Part shown: positions 7,405-12,670 of the stretch, in pieces
How positions within the stretch are numbered: position 1 is the first letter of the stretch
Layout of the letters: each line of letters opens with the position of its first letter
Source of the DNA: Candidatus Methanomethylophilaceae archaeon
GTDB lineage: Archaea > Thermoplasmatota > Thermoplasmata > Methanomassiliicoccales > Methanomethylophilaceae
DNA: 24,281 nt
Direction: 5' to 3'
NCBI GenBank assembly: GCA_016296195.1
Contig: JAEDJU010000003.1
Location: 1 to 24,281 of the forward strand
Notes under the pieces: generated by a model
Database searches by the model: none
What the model was told of the DNA's origin: nothing
Seen by the model: the letters and a program-made list of their open reading frames with translations, nothing else
Position numbers and translations under genes: made by a program

Positions 7405-7640
7405 GATCTCACTCTGGTAAGATTATCGATGTCCTCGATGATTCTGATGCATTCCAAGTAGGAATTTATCGCGGCCCTCATGGCCGACGTGTCGGTTGCG
7501 GTTATGGTGATGATGGCATCGTCACCTTCCGACCGTATGTCGGTCTCCGTGCGCGGAAGTTCCCTTCCGGCCTCAGGGGAAATGGATGGTACCGCGGCCT
7601 GAGCCGCGGCACCTGTAATCCTGAGTGTCGCTCTGAGCAT
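7401..7640 (-). CDS. pcc1: KEOPS complex subunit Pcc1
   Basis: A 79-aa small alpha/beta protein matching Pcc1, the dimerising scaffold subunit of KEOPS that works with Kae1 in making t6A at position 37 of ANN-decoding tRNAs. Evidence is the length, the beta-strand pattern (ATLRIT, then RTETDIRSEGDDAIITITAT), the DTSAMRAAINSYLECIRI helix typical of the Pcc1 C-terminus, and the conserved location between rpoP and pfdB. The start is ATG at 7640, three bases after the rpoP stop. The stop overlaps the pfdB start by four bases. No other KEOPS genes are in the window. Confidence 0.82.
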   Translation of the reverse strand: MLRATLRITGAAAQAAVPSISPEAGRELPRTETDIRSEGDDAIITITATDTSAMRAAINSYLECIRIIEDIDNLTRVRS

Positions 7641-7643
7641 CGC

Positions 7644-7775
7644 TCAGTCGGACTTGAGGACCTTCTTCACGTTGGGTCTCTCTTTGAAGAAGATCTTTGA
7701 TCCGCATTTCTCGCACTGGAGTCCCAAAGAGTTAACGTTCCTCACGGGTTCGTTACACTTTGCGCATCTGTACAC
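7644..7775 (-). CDS. rpoP: DNA-directed RNA polymerase subunit P (Rpb12-like)
   Basis: A very short (43-aa) gene encoding the zinc-ribbon subunit P of archaeal RNA polymerase, which anchors Rpo3/Rpo10 in the assembly platform. The protein starts VYRCAKCNEPV (GTG start) and continues LQCEKCGSKIFFKERPNVKK. Four zinc-ligand cysteines are at residues 4, 7, 21 and 24, and the family's C-terminal motif CGSKIFFKERP is intact. The GTG at 7775 is fixed by an immediately preceding in-frame TGA and by a perfect Shine-Dalgarno AGGTGAT at 7780-7786, four bases away. It lies 17 bp after rpl37ae and 3 bp before pcc1. Confidence 0.95.
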   Translation of the reverse strand: MYRCAKCNEPVRNVNSLGLQCEKCGSKIFFKERPNVKKVLKSD

Positions 7776-7792
7776 TCAGATCACCTTGGGAT

Positions 7793-8044
7793 TCACTGCT
7801 CGGAAACCTGGGAGAGCTCTTTCTTGGTCTTGGGGCTGTAGGCCTCTGCGGCGAACTTGGTCTCGCAGTGCTTGCAGAACCAGATACCGGAGCTGACCCT
7901 CCTGACGGACATGTGGTGGCAGACAGGGCACTCGTGTTTGGCCTTCTGGTTTGCCTCGATGGATTTGATCCTGTTGCGGACGACGACTCCGTACCTTGCT
8001 CCGAACCTTCCGGAACTTCCTGCTTTCTGTGTTCTCTTTGACAT
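7793..8044 (-). CDS. rpl37ae: 50S ribosomal protein L37Ae
   Basis: An 83-aa large-subunit protein with a central C2C2 zinc ribbon: CPVC (Cys39, Cys42) and FCKHC (Cys57, Cys60) around HHMSVRRVSSGIW. The N-terminus MSKRTQKAGSSGRFGARYG is highly basic and typical of the family, and the C-terminus is TKKELSQVSEQ. The ATG at 8044 has a good Shine-Dalgarno, GGGTGATC, five bases ahead, and lies 6 bp after rrp42. Linkage of the exosome genes to rpl37ae and rpoP is widely conserved in archaea. Confidence 0.95.
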   Translation of the reverse strand: MSKRTQKAGSSGRFGARYGVVVRNRIKSIEANQKAKHECPVCHHMSVRRVSSGIWFCKHCETKFAAEAYSPKTKKELSQVSEQ

Positions 8045-8050
8045 GGTTGA

Positions 8051-8824
8051 TCACCCGATGATTTTTCTGATTTCCGCACCGATCTCCACGGCCCTGTCGA
8101 GGCAGGTGCCGAGTTCTTCCAGTGTGATGGAGCCGCAACCACCTTTCTGCATGGCCCTGAAGTTGCCATTGTCGTCAGTTGTGACGGTAAGGCGGGCGGA
8201 TGAAATCTGTTCCTCGTCGTAATTTGGGTCTACTATTAAATCGTTACCTATTTTGACCTCTGTGACCGAAATCGGCACGCATGTGATGGGCAGGGGCTTG
8301 TTCTCTCCCTTTCCGTACTGCTCACCGGGGATGGTGGCTGATTTGAGGGCACATACGGTGGCCAGGTTGGCTGCATCGAACAGGTTACCGTCGTAGTCCA
8401 GGGCGTAGATGTCCACGAAGCACATCCAGACCTCCTCTCCGGGGGTGATGCACAGTGCCTCGACGTCCACCATTCCGGACTCACGGATTCCACGGTCGAC
8501 GACACGGGCCAGCTCGATCGCGTCCTCCCCGGGGGGTCCGGACTCGAAGCTGGGGTGTGCCATGGGGATGAGCTCGGCACCGGTGGTGAGGACTCCGATG
8601 TTGGGTGTGTCGGCGAAGGGTGTTCCGGGTATGATCTTGACTCCCGCGATGACCTCGGTCTTTCCGAGCTTGACCCTGGCGGATCCGTCGGCACTCTCGA
8701 TGCAGTTCGTCTCGACCTTGATCTTCCTGACGTCGGTCAGTCCACGGCCGTCCTCCCTGGTTCCGGTCTTGAGGAGGTTGACGATGTGGTCGCGCTTGAT
8801 CTCGGACATGATCTCGCTGCTCAT
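8051..8824 (-). CDS. rrp42: Exosome complex component Rrp42
   Basis: A 257-aa RNase PH-fold subunit, catalytically inactive itself, that alternates with Rrp41 in the hexameric exosome ring and helps bind the RNA 3' end. Family segments seen are [37 protein letters not shown], a segment with [40 protein letters not shown] and [16 protein letters not shown]. The frame is open upstream to 8899, but the ATG at 8824 ([14 protein letters not shown]) is chosen. It overlaps the rrp41 TGA as ATGA and has Shine-Dalgarno GGAGGTG six bases ahead. Translation is thus coupled to rrp41, fitting the equal stoichiometry of the two subunits. Confidence 0.94.
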   Translation of the reverse strand: MSSEIMSEIKRDHIVNLLKTGTREDGRGLTDVRKIKVETNCIESADGSARVKLGKTEVIAGVKIIPGTPFADTPNIGVLTTGAELIPMAHPSFESGPPGEDAIELARVVDRGIRESGMVDVEALCITPGEEVWMCFVDIYALDYDGNLFDAANLATVCALKSATIPGEQYGKGENKPLPITCVPISVTEVKIGNDLIVDPNYDEEQISSARLTVTTDDNGNFRAMQKGGCGSITLEELGTCLDRAVEIGAEIRKIIG

Positions 8825-9561
8825 TCGGACACCTCCTGGTGGGATTTGGAGTAGCGTCTCTTGAGGGCATCCTTCTGGATGTCGTAGACCTCGTGGCATG
8901 CGTTGACCGCCAGGTCGATGGCGTGGTCGAACTCCTCACGTGTCATGTTACCGTCCATCTGGAGCAGGACGATCTCGTCGGTGGAGGGGACGATGGCGAT
9001 GGGCACATCGGCCTGTCCGTAATTGTCCTCCTCCTTGTTCAGGTCCAGGAGGACGTGTCCGTCGGCCTTTCCGGCTGCGATCGCGGGGACGATGTCCCTC
9101 ATGGGGATTCCAGCATCTGCCAGTGCAACAGATGCGGCGGTGAGTCCGGCGCACCTGGTTCCGGCGTTCGCCTGGAGGATCTCGATGTACACATCGATGG
9201 ATGCACGGGGGTAGAGCTCGGTGAGGACGACCTTCTCCAGTGCCTCGGAGATGATCTTGGAGATCTCGATGGACCTCCTGTCGGGTCCGGGCCTCTTCCT
9301 GTCGCTGACGGAGAACGCCTGCATGTTGTACTTGCACTGGACGATCGCCTTCGTGGGATTCTGCAGATGCCTGGGGTGGCACTCCCTGGGTCCGTAGACC
9401 GCAGCCAGCACCTTGTTCTTTCCGATCTCCACGTATGCGGATCCGTCCGCGTTGTTGAGGACTCCAGCCTCTATCTTGATGGGCCTGTGTTCCTCGGCGG
9501 TCCTGCCGTCGATCCTCATGCCGTTCTCATCAACCAATACCATATCAGTGTGTCCGCTCAT
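8821..9561 (-). CDS. rrp41: Exosome complex exonuclease Rrp41
   Basis: A 246-aa catalytic subunit of the archaeal exosome: phosphate-dependent 3'-5' RNA degradation and, in reverse, 3' tailing. The RNase PH fold is clear: [20 protein letters not shown] at the N-terminus, [13 protein letters not shown] (phosphate/RNA-binding Arg), and [12 protein letters not shown]. The catalytic segment [14 protein letters not shown] has the conserved Asp pair at about 179 and 185. ATG 9561 follows the rrp4 stop by two bases with a GGGGAGGAG ribosome-binding stretch just upstream. A GTG six bases earlier is a weaker alternative that would overlap the rrp4 stop. Confidence 0.94.
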   Translation of the reverse strand: MSGHTDMVLVDENGMRIDGRTAEEHRPIKIEAGVLNNADGSAYVEIGKNKVLAAVYGPRECHPRHLQNPTKAIVQCKYNMQAFSVSDRKRPGPDRRSIEISKIISEALEKVVLTELYPRASIDVYIEILQANAGTRCAGLTAASVALADAGIPMRDIVPAIAAGKADGHVLLDLNKEEDNYGQADVPIAIVPSTDEIVLLQMDGNMTREEFDHAIDLAVNACHEVYDIQKDALKRRYSKSHQEVSE

Positions 9562-9563
9562 GG

Positions 9564-10277
9564 TCACTCCTCCCCCTCGTCATCTTCGCTCTCGTTCTGA
9601 GGGAGCCTGTTCTCGATAAATTCCTTGACTCTGTCTGTGAGGTTGCCGGACTGCGCCTTCTCCTCGATAAGTTTGATGGCCTCGACGGCCACGTCGGCGT
9701 TCTCGTCGTCGCCGTCGATCCAGATCATTCCGTTCTGACCCACGGTGATGCGGCAGTCGGTCATGTTCTTCAGCATGGAGATCATGGATCCGCTCTTGCC
9801 TATCACCCTGGAGACCTTCGAATGGGAGATCTTGACGAGCCTTCCGCCCTCGATCCTCCTGAGTCCGGAGTCCTTCATGGTGACCTGTATCTTCTTGCTC
9901 TCGTCCACGGACAGTACCTTGAGGAGCACAACGTATCCGATGCTCAGGTACCTGGATGTGTCCCCGAACTCGACCTTCCAGGGAACCTCGTTCACATGGA
10001 GGGGTGCGGGGTAGGGGGCACCGATATCTACCAACCAGTTTGACGGTCCGATGTCGACGATGACTCCGATGACCGTGTCCCCGGAGGAGGGCATGTAGCA
10101 GCCCCTCAGGGGGATGACGCCCACTGTGTTCTGGAAGACGTTCCTGACTCCCATGACACTTGCGCGTACCTTGCCGTCGAGCACGTATGCGTTCTCACCC
10201 GGTTTCATCCCCGATGCATCGAGGACATCGCCGGGCACGACGATCTCGCGTGTCTGTCTGGCGTTCCTTTTTTCCAT
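9564..10277 (-). CDS. rrp4: Exosome RNA-binding cap subunit Rrp4
   Basis: A 237-aa cap protein that sits on the Rrp41/Rrp42 ring and feeds RNA into the channel. An N-terminal domain ([20 protein letters not shown]) is followed by an S1 domain (about 60-145: [20 protein letters not shown] and later [20 protein letters not shown]). A KH domain (about 150-215) has the loop [18 protein letters not shown] and strand [14 protein letters not shown]. The C-terminus is a short acidic tail ([10 protein letters not shown]). The start is ATG at 10277 with Shine-Dalgarno GAGTGAT four bases ahead, 19 bp after the SBDS gene. The acidic tail may be flexible, as in other Rrp4 proteins. Confidence 0.95.
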   Translation of the reverse strand: MEKRNARQTREIVVPGDVLDASGMKPGENAYVLDGKVRASVMGVRNVFQNTVGVIPLRGCYMPSSGDTVIGVIVDIGPSNWLVDIGAPYPAPLHVNEVPWKVEFGDTSRYLSIGYVVLLKVLSVDESKKIQVTMKDSGLRRIEGGRLVKISHSKVSRVIGKSGSMISMLKNMTDCRITVGQNGMIWIDGDDENADVAVEAIKLIEEKAQSGNLTDRVKEFIENRLPQNESEDDEGEE

Positions 10278-10296
10278 ATTATCACTCTCGCGAATG

Positions 10297-10992
10297 TCAG
10301 TTGATGAGCTTCACGGATGCCGAGCCCTTGGTCTTGTGCTTCAGCTTGTCCGTGATCTCGTTTATGAGGCCTGCGGGGATCTCCATGACCCCGATCCACG
10401 ATCCGTCGGCGGTCCACTCCTCCTTCTCGACGAGTCCGTAGTGGATGATGTCGTCGTAGCAGCGGCCGTAGTCGGATCCGTTGAGCTTGATGGCGATATG
10501 GCTTTTCTCGAACCTTATGGGCAGGAGGGGCCTGAGAAGTTTCATGGCCTCATCTATCTCCTTCTCGAGGGGTTTGAACGGGTCCACGTGGAACTTCGCC
10601 TCCTCGAGCGCCAGCTCTATCCTCAGCGGAGGGTGCGGCGTCTTGGTCTGGGGGTTGATCGCGTTCGCGGCAATGTATGTGATTATCTGATGTCTCTTCG
10701 CCTCGAGCATCTCTTTGCGCTGTTCAGCGGTGATCTGGATCTCGCCCTTCTCGACGATCTTCCTAGCGATCTCCCCGATGTCCTCCGTACCGAAGGCCTC
10801 TTTGATCTTGTCCTCTGCGGGTCTGGTCCCCTTGCTGGCGTTCTTGAAGACATCCTCCACCGCCATGTACTCCACGATGTCGAACTGTTTTCCCTGTTTG
10901 ACCATGTCGAACACTGCCGGGTCCAGGAGGATCTCGAACGTCTCCCCATGGCTCTCCAGCCTCGCCGTTATCGCATCATCAAGGTTGACCAT
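10297..10992 (-). CDS. Ribosome maturation protein SBDS
   Basis: A 231-aa orthologue of Shwachman-Bodian-Diamond syndrome protein (Sdo1 in yeast), a cytosolic factor in 60S/50S maturation. All three domains are present: N-terminal FYSH-like (residues about 1-90, [39 protein letters not shown]), a helical middle domain ([20 protein letters not shown]), and a ferredoxin-like C-terminal domain ([15 protein letters not shown] through [11 protein letters not shown]). ATG 10992 is preferred over a GTG at 10998, because Shine-Dalgarno GAGGTG lies five bases ahead of the ATG and overlaps the GTG. The gene starts 9 bp after psmA, in the conserved proteasome-exosome gene order. Confidence 0.94.
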   Translation of the reverse strand: MVNLDDAITARLESHGETFEILLDPAVFDMVKQGKQFDIVEYMAVEDVFKNASKGTRPAEDKIKEAFGTEDIGEIARKIVEKGEIQITAEQRKEMLEAKRHQIITYIAANAINPQTKTPHPPLRIELALEEAKFHVDPFKPLEKEIDEAMKLLRPLLPIRFEKSHIAIKLNGSDYGRCYDDIIHYGLVEKEEWTADGSWIGVMEIPAGLINEITDKLKHKTKGSASVKLIN

Positions 10993-11001
10993 GCCCACAC
11001 C

Positions 11002-11730
11002 TCACTGGTTCTCTGCGGGTGCCGATTTCTCGATCAGGGCGGAGATCTCCTCCTCGGAGAGTCTTCTGAACTTCCTGCCGACCTCTGCGACCCCGATCTC
11101 CACGGATTCCGCCTTGGGCTTCTCCTCGATCGCGGCACCGAGTGCCCTGAGTCCGAGCACCATGGCATCCTCGAATCCCATGTCGTCCTGGTATTCCTTC
11201 TCGAACATCTCCATAACCGCGGGACGTCCGCTTCCGATTCCGGTGGCCTTGTAGGACACGAGGGCTCCGGAGGGATCGGTCTCGAAGAGGTGTACTCCGA
11301 GGTCGTCGGTTCCGGCCACGAGGAGTGCGGTTCCGAAGGGGCGTGCACCGCCGTACTGCGTGTAGTTCTGCTTCATGTCGCAGATCTTCTTGACGAGCAT
11401 CTCCACTCCGATGTTCTCGCCGTAGTTGACCCTGTGGATCTGGGCGTTCTTCCTGGCCTCGTCCACGAGGACCCTGGCATCGGCGACGAGTCCGGATGTC
11501 GCGCATCCGATGAAATCATCGATGTCGTGGATCTTCTCTGTGGATTTGGGTTCCAGGAGCCTGCTGACCGACCTCTTGTCGACGATGAGGGCGACCCCGT
11601 CTTTGTACTTCACACCGATGGTCGTGGAACCTTTCTTCACGGCCTCACGTGCGTACTCTACTTGGAAAAGCCTTCCGTCGGGGGAGAAGACTGTGATCCC
11701 CCTGTCATAAGCCATTTGTCCGGGTTGCAT
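11002..11730 (-). CDS. psmA: Proteasome alpha subunit
   Basis: A 242-aa subunit forming the outer rings and gate of the 20S proteasome, which degrades unfolded or tagged proteins delivered by PAN-type ATPases. The N-terminal alpha-type signature, AYDRGITVFSPDGRLFQVEY, is complete, with the gate residues Tyr8-Asp9-Arg10. Other family segments are KKGSTTIGVKYKDGVALIVD and FETDPSGALVSYKATGIGSG. It has no catalytic N-terminal Thr, as expected for alpha. The start is ATG at 11730 with Shine-Dalgarno AGGAG about eight bases ahead. A separate TATA box (11777-11783) and a hairpin after pop5 suggest an internal promoter. The partner beta subunit gene is not in the window. Confidence 0.95.
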   Translation of the reverse strand: MQPGQMAYDRGITVFSPDGRLFQVEYAREAVKKGSTTIGVKYKDGVALIVDKRSVSRLLEPKSTEKIHDIDDFIGCATSGLVADARVLVDEARKNAQIHRVNYGENIGVEMLVKKICDMKQNYTQYGGARPFGTALLVAGTDDLGVHLFETDPSGALVSYKATGIGSGRPAVMEMFEKEYQDDMGFEDAMVLGLRALGAAIEEKPKAESVEIGVAEVGRKFRRLSEEEISALIEKSAPAENQ

Positions 11731-11776
11731 AAATTGCCGCTCCTATAATACTTAACGCGACTGGAATGAGCGTGCA

Positions 11777-11783
11777 CTATAAA
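11777..11783 (-). promoter_or_regulatory. Internal TATA box ahead of psmA
   Basis: The minus strand reads CTTTATAG across 11777-11784, in the 85-bp gap between pop5 and psmA. A start about 26 bp downstream would give a leader of roughly 24 nt containing the AGGAG ribosome-binding site. psmA and the genes after it could therefore be transcribed independently of pop5. Confidence 0.5.
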
Positions 11784-11793
11784 GACGTATGCC

Positions 11794-11811
11794 AGGGGTC
11801 CTGCGGCCCCT
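11794..11811 (-). terminator. Hairpin between pop5 and psmA
   Basis: An inverted repeat AGGGG / CCCCT (13-bp apart at the outer arms, loop TCCTGCGG) starts 4 bp after the pop5 stop. It could attenuate or end the pop5 transcript before the psmA promoter. No strong U-tract follows, so the call is weak. Confidence 0.35.
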
Positions 11812-11815
11812 CCGA

Positions 11816-12115
11816 TCATCCCTTTCTCTTGCGATGCACCCTGAGCTGCGGATACCTGTCGCGTATGGTCCTGAGTGTCCCCGAGGTGACCAGGGATTCG
11901 GATCCGGGCCATCTGGCGTGTATCCTGTTCCCGAGTTCCTCCAGCCCGGAGGGCTCCGTCCTTATCACCGCCATGCCCGAGAAGCATGAGACGACCTTAA
12001 TCTGGGGCAGGGGAGGTTCCGCGGAGACGGCTTCCAGTACATCGTCCCATCTGGTGTCCTCGGGCACCGTGTAGACGATGTAGCGCCTCCTTCCGCGAAC
12101 GGACTTCACGACCAT
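11816..12115 (-). CDS. rnp2: RNase P protein component 2, Pop5/Rpp14 family (divergent)
   Basis: A 99-aa basic protein identified as Pop5, one of the protein subunits of archaeal RNase P, which trims 5' leaders from pre-tRNAs. The N-terminus RGRRRYIVYTV matches the family's 'RERRRYIaF.v' start. The middle SGMAVIRTEPSG corresponds to the 'GivRc' strand, and TSGTLRTIRDRYPQL matches the characteristic C-terminal 'GvSGTirairrkyl'. It is shorter than most archaeal Pop5 and poorly conserved in between. Its place directly before psmA is the conserved position of pop5 in archaeal superoperons and supports the call. ATG 12115 has a TATA element (12138-12145) 26 bp ahead, predicting a leaderless mRNA. 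Confidence 0.72.
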   Translation of the reverse strand: MVVKSVRGRRRYIVYTVPEDTRWDDVLEAVSAEPPLPQIKVVSCFSGMAVIRTEPSGLEELGNRIHARWPGSESLVTSGTLRTIRDRYPQLRVHRKRKG

Positions 12116-12137
12116 GTGTCCGCTGAGAGGTTGATTC

Positions 12138-12145
12138 GTTATAAC
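12138..12145 (-). promoter_or_regulatory. TATA-like element for pop5
   Basis: GTTATAAC, itself palindromic, is centred 26 bp before the pop5 ATG at 12115. This implies a leaderless transcript. Confidence 0.45.
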
Positions 12146-12245
12146 ACTTCGCAGTCCTCCCGTCCGCTCCGCGACCTAGCAGATGTCCAAAAAAGGGGTA
12201 GTTGTCGGAGAGGGTCGGTGCGGGCACATTCCACCGGGCCTAGTA

Positions 12246-12266
12246 TTACGATTTTTATTTTCGTAA
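12246..12266. repeat. Inverted repeat 1 upstream of hdrA
   Basis: TTACGA-TTTTTATTT-TCGTAA: 6-bp arms around a 9-nt T-rich spacer, at the boundary where the sequence becomes AT-rich. It may be an operator or a terminator-like stem. Confidence 0.5.
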
Positions 12267-12394
12267 CATCGAATGGTTGGATGGACCCATCTCCATCCGT
12301 AGAGGATAGCCAGCGTACGTTTAGACCATCGTTTTGCAAAGTTCAGATATAAAATCCTATTCTATATTCAATCGGTTGGATTTCATGGAAAAAA

Positions 12395-12416
12395 TACTTC
12401 GTCTTTTATCGAAGTA
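12395..12416. repeat. Inverted repeat 2 upstream of hdrA
   Basis: TACTTCG-TCTTTTAT-CGAAGTA: perfect 7-bp arms with an 8-nt spacer. It resembles inverted repeat 1 in design, with a CG step at the inner end of each arm and a T-rich spacer. Confidence 0.55.
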
Positions 12417-12434
12417 AATGCGATTTTGCCACTC

Positions 12435-12451
12435 TAATTCAAGTTGAATTA
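12435..12451. promoter_or_regulatory. Perfect 17-bp palindrome, candidate operator
   Basis: TAATTCAAGTTGAATTA is perfectly self-complementary around a central G (8-bp arms). This is the size and symmetry of a binding site for a dimeric helix-turn-helix regulator. It lies about 130 bp upstream of the hdrA TATA region. Function is inferred from symmetry and position only. Confidence 0.5.
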
Positions 12452-12503
12452 TCCTTTCAGATAAATCATTTTTCACGCTTTTTCGGAATGTCTGGCTATG
12501 CTC

Positions 12504-12523
12504 TTTTTAGCCTACCCTAAAAA
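12504..12523. repeat. Inverted repeat 3 upstream of hdrA
   Basis: TTTTTAG-CCTACC-CTAAAAA: perfect 7-bp arms with a 6-nt spacer, about 55 bp upstream of the hdrA TATA box. Confidence 0.5.
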
Positions 12524-12574
12524 TTTTAGATGGATTTTTTAATTCCGATTTTGAAATGCGTGATTAAAAGACTT

Positions 12575-12586
12575 CTATAATATATG
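12575..12586 (+). promoter_or_regulatory. TATA region of the hdrA-mvhDGA operon
   Basis: CTATAATATATG, with an A/G-rich stretch (GATTAAAAG) just upstream that could be the TFB-recognition element. Transcription would start near 12606, giving a leader of about 65 nt. A second AT-rich candidate (TATTAATATA, 12603-12612) would give a leader of about 37 nt. Confidence 0.5.
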
Positions 12587-12638
12587 TATTTTGTTTGCTA
12601 TCTATTAATATACCCTGCCCGCATTACTCGAAACCATT

Positions 12639-12653
12639 CCAAACACCATTTGG
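12639..12653 (+). promoter_or_regulatory. Leader stem-loop and ribosome-binding site of hdrA
   Basis: CCAAA-CACCA-TTTGG can fold into a small 5-bp hairpin ending 5 nt before a strong Shine-Dalgarno GGAGG (12659-12663). The ribosome-binding site is seven bases from the TTG start at 12671 and decides that start. A translational role for the hairpin is speculative. Confidence 0.35.
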
Positions 12654-12670
12654 TAAACGGAGGCAATGAT

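Larger units (their letters stand above)
12116..12670. other. Gene-free divergent regulatory region (555 bp)
   Basis: No convincing gene lies here. It separates the divergent pop5 superoperon and the hdrA-mvhDGA operon. From the pop5 end to about 12245 it is GC-rich like the genes. From about 12245 to 12630 it turns sharply AT-rich. It contains the pop5 TATA box, at least four inverted repeats (listed separately), the hdrA promoter and a leader of up to about 65 nt. A short CGGTG...CACCG stem (12216-12220 with 12232-12236) is the only structure noted in the GC-rich part. An untranslated RNA cannot be excluded, but no tRNA or known RNA signature is visible. Confidence 0.7.

Noticed and set aside
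8825..8899. A 25-residue N-terminal extension of Rrp42
   Set aside because: It lies wholly within rrp41 coding sequence, does not match the family, and the ATGA-coupled start at 8824 has a strong Shine-Dalgarno.
10114..11748. A 544-codon plus-strand frame opposite rrp4, SBDS and psmA
   Set aside because: It crosses three well-supported minus-strand genes and has no recognisable motifs.
12146..12245. Possible tRNA or RNase P/SRP RNA in the GC-rich intergenic strip
   Set aside because: No T-loop (GTTCNANNC), acceptor stem or known conserved RNA core could be found by eye.
12139..12339. A 66-codon minus-strand frame in the intergenic region
   Set aside because: No recognisable domain; it spans the pop5 TATA box and two inverted repeats. 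Kept as part of the gene-free regulatory region.
12584..12670. An upstream ATG (12584) giving a 29-residue extension of HdrA
   Set aside because: It falls inside the TATA region, lacks a ribosome-binding site, and the encoded residues do not match HdrA. The TTG at 12671 has a strong, correctly spaced GGAGG.
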